Shown: positions 27,370 to 36,789 of the stretch, in pieces
Position numbering within the stretch: position 1 is the first letter of the stretch
How the letters are laid out: each line of letters starts with the position of its first letter
DNA from: Cognatishimia sp. F0-27
Lineage (GTDB): Bacteria; Pseudomonadota; Alphaproteobacteria; Rhodobacterales; Rhodobacteraceae
Direction of reading: 5' to 3'
Assembly (NCBI RefSeq): GCF_020667845.1
Contig: NZ_JAFMPQ010000038.1
Coordinates: forward strand, 1 to 51,611
Length of the DNA: 51,611 nt
Made by a program: the position numbers and the translations under genes
The notes under the pieces: generated by a model
Database searches by the model: none
What the model was told of the DNA's origin: nothing
The model's input: the letters and a program-made list of their open reading frames with translations, nothing else

Positions 27370-27568
27370 CATCCGCGCAGAGGCGCGCGCAGGGTCACCG
27401 GGCGCGCCACAAAGACCGACCTGACCCGCCCGGCACTGTTGCCGGGCCGGTCTATCGACCCATCCGTGGCCAAACAGATGCCGCCAGACACATCACCCCC
27501 TGTCGTCCCCGCGCACTGCGCGCTACACAAGGGCCAACCAATGGCCCAATAGTGAGGGAGGGTGTGCT

Positions 27569-28357
27569 ATGCCAATTGCCAATCTGGACGGGTTGCGACT
27601 GCATTACCGGATCGATGGTCCGGACAACGGTCCCCCGGTCGTTTTCGCCAACTCTCTGGGCACGGACATGCGGTTGTGGGACCCGATCCTTCCGCATCTG
27701 CCGGGAGGCCTGCGGATCCTGCGCTATGACAAGCGCGGGCATGGTTTGTCGGACACACCAGATGGCCCCTATTCGATGGGCGCGCTTGTGCATGATGCGG
27801 AACGCTTGATGGATCTGACCGGGTTTCGCGACGCGGTGTTCATCGGTCTGTCCATTGGCGGCATGATTGCACAGGGGCTTGCGGCAAAAAGGCTCGACCT
27901 TGTGCGCGCGGCAGTGCTCTCGAACACCGGCGCCAAGATCGGCACCCGTGAGATGTGGGAAGGCCGCATCGCATCCGTGCGCGACGGTGGACTGGCCTCG
28001 GTCGCGGACGCGACCATGGAGCGATGGTTTTCCTCCAGCTTCCGCGACACCGAAGATTTCCATGCCTGGCGGACCCTTTTTCTGCGCACACCAGCCGAGG
28101 GCTGGATGGGCTGCGGATCGGCCATTGCTGGCACGGATTTCTATGCCTCGACCGCGGCGCTGCGCCTGCCGGCACTGGGCATCGCGGGCTCGGAAGATGG
28201 CTCCACGCCCCCCGATCTGGTGCGCGAGACCGTCGACCTCATCCCGGGATCGCAATTCGCGCTCATCCGTGGAGCGGGCCACTTGCCCTGCGTCGAGAAG
28301 CCGGAGGAATACGCGCGGATCGTGACGGCGTTTCTGCACGCACAGGGGCATTGCTGA
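27569..28357 (+). CDS. pcaD: 3-oxoadipate enol-lactonase
   Basis: 262 residues. PcaD hydrolyses beta-ketoadipate enol-lactone to beta-ketoadipate in the protocatechuate branch. LHYRIDGPDNGPPVVFANSL gives the oxyanion region, LRYDKRGHGLSD the beta-4 loop, FIGLSIGGMIAQGLA the nucleophile elbow with Ser95, and GAGHLPCVEKPEEY the catalytic His. No other pca genes are in the window, so it may be a solitary member or serve a related lactone. The start GTGAGGGAGGGTGTGCT ATG shows GGAGGG. The next gene starts four bases after its stop. Confidence 0.85.
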   Translation: MPIANLDGLRLHYRIDGPDNGPPVVFANSLGTDMRLWDPILPHLPGGLRILRYDKRGHGLSDTPDGPYSMGALVHDAERLMDLTGFRDAVFIGLSIGGMIAQGLAAKRLDLVRAAVLSNTGAKIGTREMWEGRIASVRDGGLASVADATMERWFSSSFRDTEDFHAWRTLFLRTPAEGWMGCGSAIAGTDFYASTAALRLPALGIAGSEDGSTPPDLVRETVDLIPGSQFALIRGAGHLPCVEKPEEYARIVTAFLHAQGHC

Positions 28358-28361
28358 GCCC

Positions 28362-29069
28362 GTGGCGCGGCTCCTCCTTGTTCATGGGGCGTCCCATGGC
28401 GCCTGGTGTTGGCGCGACCTGCTCCCCGCCCTGCGCGGGCTGGGACATGACGTCCGCGCCATCGACCTGCCGTCCCATGGAGCGGATCCGACGCCGGTCG
28501 CCGAGGTCACGCTCGATTGCTATGCCGATGCCATCCTCGATGCGATCGACGCGCCCTCGGTCGTGCTGGGTCATTCCATGGCAGGTTTCCCGATCTCCGT
28601 GGCCGCTTCCCGCGCGCCGGAACGGATCACGGGGTTGATTTATCTCTGCGCCTACATTCCTCGGGTCGGAATGTCTTTGGCTCAGATGCGCAAGCTGGTC
28701 GCGGAGCAACCGCTGCTGCCCGCCATCCGGCGCAATCCGGACGGGCTGTCCATGCATTTCGATCCGGAGATGGCTGAAACGGTGTTCTATCGCGATTGCC
28801 CACCGGGCACGCTGGACTACGCGCTGCCGCGTCTGACCGATCAGGCGCTGGCGCCGATGGAGACCGCGTTTGAGCCCGGTCCAGGCTGGGAGCGCGTGCC
28901 CAAGACGGCGATCCTGTGCAGCAAGGACGGCGCGATACCTTTCGCGCTTCAGCGCGACATGGCCGCAACGCTGGAGCCGGACGCCATCCGGATCATGCAA
29001 ACGGGCCATTCCCCGTTTTTTGCCGATCCAGGGGGCTTGGCCGCACAGGTGGATTCGCTGCTGCGCTGA
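28362..29069 (+). CDS. Alpha/beta hydrolase of the plant-esterase/EstC type
   Basis: 235 residues starting with GTG at 28362, four bases after the pcaD stop, so it is translationally coupled. LLLVHGASHGAWCWRDLLPA and VVLGHSMAGFPISVAASRAP (nucleophile Ser72) place it with methyl-ketone/salicylate-esterase-like hydrolases. The catalytic His is in MQTGHSPFFADPGGL. The substrate is unknown; adjacency to pcaD suggests aromatic or ester catabolism. Confidence 0.85.
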   Translation: MARLLLVHGASHGAWCWRDLLPALRGLGHDVRAIDLPSHGADPTPVAEVTLDCYADAILDAIDAPSVVLGHSMAGFPISVAASRAPERITGLIYLCAYIPRVGMSLAQMRKLVAEQPLLPAIRRNPDGLSMHFDPEMAETVFYRDCPPGTLDYALPRLTDQALAPMETAFEPGPGWERVPKTAILCSKDGAIPFALQRDMAATLEPDAIRIMQTGHSPFFADPGGLAAQVDSLLR

Positions 29070-29193
29070 AAAACAGGCTCGGCACATGCACGCAAGGCAC
29101 ACGCGACACACAAGTTGAAGGCGGTCCGACACCAGAAAGCGACGTGCTGTACCGCTCTTTTGGGGATGCATCGCGAGACCAAATCACTGTAAC

Positions 29194-29204
29194 GTCAAGT
29201 TGAC
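29194..29204. promoter_or_regulatory. 11-bp palindrome upstream of the TetA-like exporter gene
   Basis: GTCAAGTTGAC is a perfect palindrome 36 bases before the MFS ATG and overlaps a TTGACA -35-like hexamer at 29200-29205. It could be an operator controlling the exporter. Significance is uncertain at this length. Confidence 0.35.
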
Positions 29205-29240
29205 AGGTCAGACCGGCCCATCTCAAACACCGAGTGACGC

Positions 29241-30446
29241 ATGCCGCTGCCCGTCATCTTCATCCTCATTACCGTTATGCTTGATGCGATGGGCATCGGC
29301 CTGATCGTCCCGGTCATGCCGGATCTCATCACGGAAGTGACCGGCGGGACTTTGGCGAATGCGGCCCTTTGGGGCGGGTTGCTCTCGACCATTTTCGCGG
29401 TGATGCAATTCCTGTTCGGACCCTTGCTTGGCAATCTCTCAGATCGCTTCGGGCGCCGTCCCGTGTTGCTGGTCTCGCTGATCGTCATGGCCGGCGATTA
29501 CGTTGTGATGGCGCTTGCTGGCTCAATCTGGCTGCTGTTTGTCGGGCGCGTGGTTGGCGGGATCACGGCTGCCACCAATGCAACGGCGTCCGCCTACATG
29601 GCCGACCTGTCCGAACCGGGCAAGAAAGCCCAGGGCTTCGGGCTGATCGGCGCGGCCTTTGGCATGGGGTTCGTGCTGGGGCCCCTGATCGGGGGGCTGC
29701 TTGCCGAATATGGCACGCGCGCTCCGTTCTGGGCCGCGGCCGGCCTTTCGGCGGCCAATGCGCTTTTTGGCTATATCGTTCTGCGTGAAACCGTGACGGA
29801 CCGCATCCGCCGACCGTTCGAGCTGCGGCGGGCCAATCCGTTCCGGGCGCTCAAAGCGGTGGCAAATCTGCCCGGGATTGGTCCGCTCCTGACGATCTTT
29901 TTCCTCTATCAACTGGCCTTCATGGTCTACCCCGCCGTCTGGGCCTATTTCGGGCAGGCGCGTTTTGAGTGGTCCCCGGGCATGATCGGGCTGTCGCTTG
30001 GCCTGTTCGGCGTCATGATGGCGGTTGTGCAAGGTGGTCTGATCCGTCTGTTCCTGCGCAAGCTGGGCGAACGCGGCACGGTTCTCTACGGGCTGATCTT
30101 CGATATTGTCGCCTTTGCCGCGATTGCCTTTGTGACCTCCGGCGCGCTGGCGCTGATCCTGACCCCGCTGGCGGCGCTTGGAGCGGTCATCACCCCGGCC
30201 CTGCAAGGGATGATGTCCCGCGCGGTCGGCCCGTCACGGCAGGGCGAATTGCAAGGCGTTCTGACATCGACCAACGCGATCGCGATGATCCTGTCGCCAC
30301 TGATGATGACAACGGTCTTTGCCGCGTTCACCCGATCCGATGCGGCGGTCTATTTCCCGGGGGCGCCTTTCCTTTTGTCCATGGGATTGATGGTGTTGGC
30401 GCTGTTCCTCTTCATGCTGCGGAGCGGGTCGCGGGTGTCCGCCTGA
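29241..30446 (+). CDS. TetA-like major facilitator (MFS) transporter
   Basis: 401 residues with 12 predicted membrane helices. It has the TCR (tetracycline-resistance) MFS signatures: LDAMGIGLIVPVMPDLI in helix 1, the motif A loop GNLSDRFGRRPVLL between helices 2 and 3, and GLIGAAFGMGFVLGPLIGG (motif C) in helix 5. Members pump out drugs or metabolites in exchange for protons. The ATG at 29241 is the only start that keeps helix 1. It lies 81 bases before the alcohol-dehydrogenase gene and may share its transcript. Confidence 0.92.
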   Translation: MPLPVIFILITVMLDAMGIGLIVPVMPDLITEVTGGTLANAALWGGLLSTIFAVMQFLFGPLLGNLSDRFGRRPVLLVSLIVMAGDYVVMALAGSIWLLFVGRVVGGITAATNATASAYMADLSEPGKKAQGFGLIGAAFGMGFVLGPLIGGLLAEYGTRAPFWAAAGLSAANALFGYIVLRETVTDRIRRPFELRRANPFRALKAVANLPGIGPLLTIFFLYQLAFMVYPAVWAYFGQARFEWSPGMIGLSLGLFGVMMAVVQGGLIRLFLRKLGERGTVLYGLIFDIVAFAAIAFVTSGALALILTPLAALGAVITPALQGMMSRAVGPSRQGELQGVLTSTNAIAMILSPLMMTTVFAAFTRSDAAVYFPGAPFLLSMGLMVLALFLFMLRSGSRVSA

Positions 30447-30527
30447 GACGTCGCATTCCGGCTTGCGCCGAGACGACAGCCCGCGCAGGGTGGCCGAAAA
30501 CAAGCGCAAACGCGTGGGGGAGAGACC

Positions 30528-31610
30528 ATGACGCAAGTTAAAGCCGCTGTCTGCACCGGCTTCGGACGCCCGCTGGAAATCGAAACACTCACGATCCGCC
30601 CGCCCGGCGCAGGGGAGGTGGAAGTGACGCTGGAGGCCGTGGCGATCTGTCATTCCGACATTTCCTATGCGGAAGGGATCTGGGGCGGCGATTTGCCGAT
30701 GGTCCTTGGTCACGAAGCGGCCGGCCGGATCACGGCGGTCGGCCCCGGTGTGAGCGGCGTGACAGAGGGCGCGCGCGTCGTGGTCACCCTCATCAAGGCC
30801 TGCGGACGCTGCGCCAATTGCGGCGCGGGCAACCCGACGCTCTGCACCGGCGGCGGCGAGACCGAGCCGGTCTTTGCCCGCGCCGATGGCAGCCCGGTCA
30901 AGGCGGCGATGAATTGCGGCGCCTTTGCCGAAAGGGTTGTGGTGGACCAGAGCCAGATCGTGATCCTGCCCGAATCCATGCCCCCCGAGGCCGTTGCCCT
31001 GCTGGCCTGCGGCGTGATCACCGGCGTGGGCGCGGTGGTGAACGCGGGCGCCCTGCGCGCGGGAGAGGACGTTGTCGTGATCGGTGCAGGCGGCGTCGGG
31101 CTCAACGCGATCCAGGGCGCGCGGATCGCGGGCGCGCGGCGTATCGTGGCCGTGGACATGAGCCAGGAAAAGCTGGAGATGGCGCGCGACTTCGGCGCGA
31201 CCCACGGCGTGCTGGCCACCGGGAAAGCGCCTTGGAAAGCGGCGATGAAAGCGCTCGGCGGCAAGGGCGCAGAGATTGTGGCAGTGTCGGTTGGCGCCAT
31301 TCCGGCCTATAATGACGCGCCGCGATACCTTGGATGGGGCGGGCGGATCGTGATGGTCGGCATGCCGGCATCCGGGGCGATGGCCGAATACGAACCGGTG
31401 ATCCCGGCCTTCATGGGTCAAAGCTTCATCGGCTCCAAGATGGGGGACGTCGTGATCGCACGGGATATCCCGTGGCTTGCAGATCTGTACGAGCAGGGAC
31501 GGCTCAAGCTTGACGAGCTGGTCTCGGGGCGGTGGTCCCTGCCACAGATCAACGAGGCCATTGCCGATACCAATGGCGGCGCGGCCAAACGCAACGTGAT
31601 CCTGTTTTGA
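30528..31610 (+). CDS. Zinc-dependent alcohol dehydrogenase
   Basis: 360 residues of the medium-chain MDR superfamily. Catalytic zinc ligands are C41, H62 and E63 (AICHSDISYAEG, VLGHEAAG). All four structural-zinc cysteines (C92, C95, C98, C106 in CGRCANCGAGNPTLC) are present, followed by the Rossmann motif GAGGVGLNAIQGARIAG. It resembles class III / mycothiol-type alcohol dehydrogenases more than sorbitol dehydrogenases. GGGGGAGAGACC precedes the ATG. It lies 18 bases before the TmpA-like gene and is almost certainly co-transcribed with it, but its substrate is unknown. Confidence 0.9.
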   Translation: MTQVKAAVCTGFGRPLEIETLTIRPPGAGEVEVTLEAVAICHSDISYAEGIWGGDLPMVLGHEAAGRITAVGPGVSGVTEGARVVVTLIKACGRCANCGAGNPTLCTGGGETEPVFARADGSPVKAAMNCGAFAERVVVDQSQIVILPESMPPEAVALLACGVITGVGAVVNAGALRAGEDVVVIGAGGVGLNAIQGARIAGARRIVAVDMSQEKLEMARDFGATHGVLATGKAPWKAAMKALGGKGAEIVAVSVGAIPAYNDAPRYLGWGGRIVMVGMPASGAMAEYEPVIPAFMGQSFIGSKMGDVVIARDIPWLADLYEQGRLKLDELVSGRWSLPQINEAIADTNGGAAKRNVILF

Positions 31611-33385
<1,775 letters not shown>

Positions 33386-33503
33386 GCGCCGCCGAACGCC
33401 CAGCGCACGCGGCGCGCTCTTCGCGCGGATCCCGCGCGCCTCGCCCGGTTCGGGCGGCCCATCCTGTCCGCCTTGCCCTGTGCGCCCCTGACGGAGCCCC
33501 GAC

Positions 33504-34739
33504 ATGAAACTCACAGATCTCGATATCATCGTGACCGCACCACCCGCGCCGGGATGGGGCGGGCGCTACTGGATTCTTGTCAAGCTCACCACGGACGACG
33601 GCATCACCGGCTGGGGCGAATGCTATGCCGCGTCCGTCGGGCCGGAGGCGATGCGCGCGGTCATCACGGACGTGTTCTCCCGCTACTTCATGGATGAAAA
33701 CCCCGAAAATGTTGAGCGGATGTTTCGGCGCACCTATTCCTCCGGCTTCACGCAGCGGCCGGACCTGACGGTGATGGGCGCGTTTTCGGGCCTCGAGATT
33801 GCCTGCTGGGATATTGTCGGCAAAGCGCGCAACCGCCCTGTCTGGGCGCTTCTGGGCGGGATGATGAACGAGCGTGTGCGCGCTTATACCTACCTGTATC
33901 CGCTGCCGCATCATCGTCCGATGGATGCTTTCTGGGGCAGTCCTGAGCAGGCCGCCGAAAGCGCGCTGGACTGCTTGGAACGCGGGTACACGGCGGTGAA
34001 ATTCGACCCCGCCGGTCCCTATACCATGCGCGGCGGCCACCAACCGGCCATGGGCGACATCGCGCAATCGGTCGCCTTTTGCAAAGCGATCCGCGAGGCG
34101 GTTGGGGACCGGGCCGACCTGCTCTTTGGCACGCATGGGCAATTCACCACCGGCGGCGCAATCCGGCTCGGGCAAGCCATCGAGCCATACAACCCGCTGT
34201 GGTTCGAAGAGCCGATCCCGCCCGACAACCTGCTCGAATACGGCGAGGTGGCGCGCGCGGTGCGCATCCCCGTGGCAACCGGCGAACGGCTTTGCACACG
34301 ATCGGAATTCGCCACCGTGCTGCGCTCGGGCGGGGCACGCATCCTGCAACCGGCACTGGGGCGCGTTGGCGGGATCTGGGAGGCGCGCAAGCTCGCTGCG
34401 CTCGCCGAAAGCTTCAACGCGGAGATGGCGCCGCATCTCTACGCCGGGCCCGTGGAATGGGCCGCGAATGTGCACCTCGCCGCCACGATCCCGAACCTGT
34501 TGATCGCGGAAACCATCGAAACGCCGTTCCACCACGCGCTGATCAAGGGCGGCATCACCGTCGAGGATGGATACATCACGCCGCCGCAAGAACCGGGGCT
34601 CGGGATCGACATTGACGATTCGTTGGCCCGCGCGCATCCTTACGATGGCTCAGGCCTGCACTTGCAGATGCAGGACGCGCCTTGCAATTATGCGCAGGCA
34701 AATGCATTCGCCGGAGGCGCGCCGCCGCTTGAAACCTGA
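33504..34739 (+). CDS. Enolase-superfamily protein (mandelate racemase / sugar-acid dehydratase type) with altered metal site
   Basis: 411 residues. An N-terminal capping domain (about 1-125) is followed by a TIM barrel. In galactonate-dehydratase-like members the metal ligands are Asp, Glu, Glu spaced by 26, with a His two residues after the Asp and a second His 50 after the last Glu. Here the matching positions are G209, E235, E261, H211 and H311. All spacings fit, but the first ligand Asp is Gly (segment LLFGTHGQFTTGG). Both acid/base His residues remain. The substrate is unknown. It follows tmpB by 118 bases on the same strand. Confidence 0.82.
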   Translation: MKLTDLDIIVTAPPAPGWGGRYWILVKLTTDDGITGWGECYAASVGPEAMRAVITDVFSRYFMDENPENVERMFRRTYSSGFTQRPDLTVMGAFSGLEIACWDIVGKARNRPVWALLGGMMNERVRAYTYLYPLPHHRPMDAFWGSPEQAAESALDCLERGYTAVKFDPAGPYTMRGGHQPAMGDIAQSVAFCKAIREAVGDRADLLFGTHGQFTTGGAIRLGQAIEPYNPLWFEEPIPPDNLLEYGEVARAVRIPVATGERLCTRSEFATVLRSGGARILQPALGRVGGIWEARKLAALAESFNAEMAPHLYAGPVEWAANVHLAATIPNLLIAETIETPFHHALIKGGITVEDGYITPPQEPGLGIDIDDSLARAHPYDGSGLHLQMQDAPCNYAQANAFAGGAPPLET

Positions 34740-34823
34740 GCCTCGGTGCGTTCGTGAGGCCCGCCAAGCTCCGCACCGCTTCAGTCCCGAAGCTGCGCAA
34801 AAGCTATTGAGAAGGACGAAACC

Positions 34824-35210
34824 GTGACTGCCGCTGTTAGTGACTCGAATGCACAAGACGATGCCGCTTGCTGCGGCTCGCCTTCTGTGCCTACGCCGGC
34901 AACCGCTATGGCAGAAAACTCCCGGATGGCGGCCAAGTTCTTGAAAACACTCGCACATGAAGGCCGATTGATGATCCTGTGTCATCTGTGCGAGGGCGAG
35001 CTTTCCGTCGGTCAGCTGGAAGAGCTTCTGAACATCCGTCAGGCCGCTGTCAGCCAGATGCTCGCCCGGTTACGCGACGAGAATCTGGTGCAGACCAGAC
35101 GCGATGGCAAAACGATCTATTACAGTCTCAAGGGCGCGGAAACGTCAGAGGTGATATCCTTGTTGCACCGGCTCTTCTGCGAGCCGGATTCCCCGTCGCA
35201 TGACAACTGA
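34824..35210 (+). CDS. ArsR-family regulator of the SqrR/BigR persulfide-sensing type
   Basis: 128 residues from a GTG with GAAGGACG upstream. The winged-helix domain (residues ~36-115) includes FLKTLAHEGRLMILCHLCEG and the recognition helix RQAAVSQMLARLRDENLV. Cys53 in MILCHL and Cys119 in HRLFCEP are 66 residues apart, the same separation as Cys41 and Cys107 of Rhodobacter SqrR, which form a tetrasulfide link on reaction with reactive sulfur species. A CxxC variant (C56) and an N-terminal Cys pair (C16, C17) are extra. No sulfur-oxidation genes are adjacent. Its stop overlaps the amidase start by 11 bases. Confidence 0.85.
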   Translation: MTAAVSDSNAQDDAACCGSPSVPTPATAMAENSRMAAKFLKTLAHEGRLMILCHLCEGELSVGQLEELLNIRQAAVSQMLARLRDENLVQTRRDGKTIYYSLKGAETSEVISLLHRLFCEPDSPSHDN

Positions 35211-36633
35211 AGGCCCGTCGACCACCTTTACGGGCGACCCGATTTGCAGCTTGACAGCCCGTGAAGCTGTGGGATTTTTGCAACGCGGCGAATTATCGCC
35301 CCACGCCCTGATCGAGGCGAGTCTGACCCGGATCGCCGCCGTTTCACCCTCCGTGAACGCCACCGTCACCGTTTGCCCCGAGCGCGCACGAGAGGCCGCC
35401 GGCGCGGTTGATCGCTTCAGCTTGCTGGCCGGCCTGCCCGTCGGGATCAAGGACCTCACCCCGGTCGCAGGCGTGCGCACCACGTGGGGCACGAAAGCCT
35501 TCGCAGAGTTTGTGCCCACGCATTCGGCGGCGCTTGTCGCGCGGATCGAGGATCGCGGCGGCATTGTCATCGGCAAGACCAACACGCCCGAATTCGGTGC
35601 CGGCGCAAACACGTTCAACGCGGTTTTCGGGCCAACACGCAACCCGTGGGACACGCGCATGAATGCGGCCGGCTCTTCCGGCGGCGCGGCGGTCAGCCTT
35701 GCGGTCGGTGAGGCGTGGCTCAGCCATGGATCGGATCTCGGTGGCTCGCTGCGCACGCCGGCAAGCTTCAACCGCGTGGTCGGCCTGCGCCCCTCTCCCG
35801 GACTGGTGGCCAACGATTCTGCACAAGGTTTCGATACATTGTCGGTTCAAGGCCCCATGGCGCGCAACGTGGCCGATTGCGCCCTGTTCCTCGACGCCTT
35901 GACCGGATTTGACCCGATCTCTCCGATTTCCCACCCGCCTTCGGGCTCTTATCTGGCTGCTTGCCTGCGCGACCCTGGCCCGGTGCGCATCGCCTTTGCA
36001 CCGGACATGGGCGGGCTCGCACCGGTGACCCCGGCCATCCGCGAAACCCTGGCCGCCGGACTCGCGCGGCTGAACGGCACCGGCTTCGACGTGATCGAGG
36101 ACGCGCCCGATGCCGACGGGATCGACCGCTGCTTTCGCACGCTGCGCGCATTCAGCTTCTGGACCGGCGAGCGCGACGTGCCGGAGAGCGTCAACCGCCA
36201 CTACAAGGCGACCCTGGCCCAGAACATTACCGAAGGGCGCAACCAAAGCATGGATGCCGTGGCCGCGGCGATGACGCTGCGCTCACAGATCTACGACCGC
36301 TTCCGCGCCTTTCTTTCGCGCTATGATGTGCTCGCCTGCCCGGTGAGCGGCATAGGTCCGTTGCCTGTGGAGTTTGAGTATCCGCCCGAGGTCGACGGAC
36401 AGGAGAGCGTCGATTACCTCGATTGGCTGCGCTTCGCCTTCCCGGCAACCCTCTGCGGGCTTCCGGCCCTGTCCCTGCCGCTCGGTTTTGACCCGGACGG
36501 GATGCCCGTCGGGATCCAGCTGATCGGGCAACCGCGCGGCGAAGCGCGCCTGCTCCAGATCGCACAGGGTCTCGAGTCGCTGCTCGGCTTGGACCTGAAG
36601 CCCATCGACCCGGTCGTTCGTCACCTCTCCTGA
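35200..36633 (+). CDS. Amidase-signature family hydrolase
   Basis: 477 residues. The catalytic triad of the amidase signature is Lys84 (VGIKDLTPV), cis-Ser159 (AAGSSGGAAVSLA) and nucleophile Ser183 (GSDLGGSLRTPASF). Members hydrolyse amides such as indole-3-acetamide, aryl amides or nylon oligomers, or act in tRNA amidation. No gatB or gatC is adjacent, so a catabolic amidase is more likely. The ATG at 35200 lies inside the arsR gene; overlap of 11 bases indicates coupled translation and suggests that the regulator controls it. Confidence 0.9.
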   Translation: MTTEGPSTTFTGDPICSLTAREAVGFLQRGELSPHALIEASLTRIAAVSPSVNATVTVCPERAREAAGAVDRFSLLAGLPVGIKDLTPVAGVRTTWGTKAFAEFVPTHSAALVARIEDRGGIVIGKTNTPEFGAGANTFNAVFGPTRNPWDTRMNAAGSSGGAAVSLAVGEAWLSHGSDLGGSLRTPASFNRVVGLRPSPGLVANDSAQGFDTLSVQGPMARNVADCALFLDALTGFDPISPISHPPSGSYLAACLRDPGPVRIAFAPDMGGLAPVTPAIRETLAAGLARLNGTGFDVIEDAPDADGIDRCFRTLRAFSFWTGERDVPESVNRHYKATLAQNITEGRNQSMDAVAAAMTLRSQIYDRFRAFLSRYDVLACPVSGIGPLPVEFEYPPEVDGQESVDYLDWLRFAFPATLCGLPALSLPLGFDPDGMPVGIQLIGQPRGEARLLQIAQGLESLLGLDLKPIDPVVRHLS

Positions 36634-36650
36634 GCGCATCGCCTCAAAAA

Positions 36651-36692
36651 CGCTGCGTCATTGGCCTTTTCCGCTGCGTCCATTAGCCTTGC
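36651..36692. repeat. 21-bp direct repeat upstream of the acyl-CoA ligase gene
   Basis: Two adjacent blocks each begin CGCTGCGTC and continue with an ATTgGCCTT / CATTaGCCTT half; the period is 21 bases, about two DNA turns. They lie ~100-140 bases before the ligase ATG, a typical position for operator half-sites. Confidence 0.55.
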
Positions 36693-36789
36693 CAGAACCG
36701 GGAAAGATTTTCACACTGCGCGGGATTTTACCGTTCAGTCAAAGCCAAAGAAACGCACGCCCGACAGGGGCGGCGGCCAGGGGAGGACC

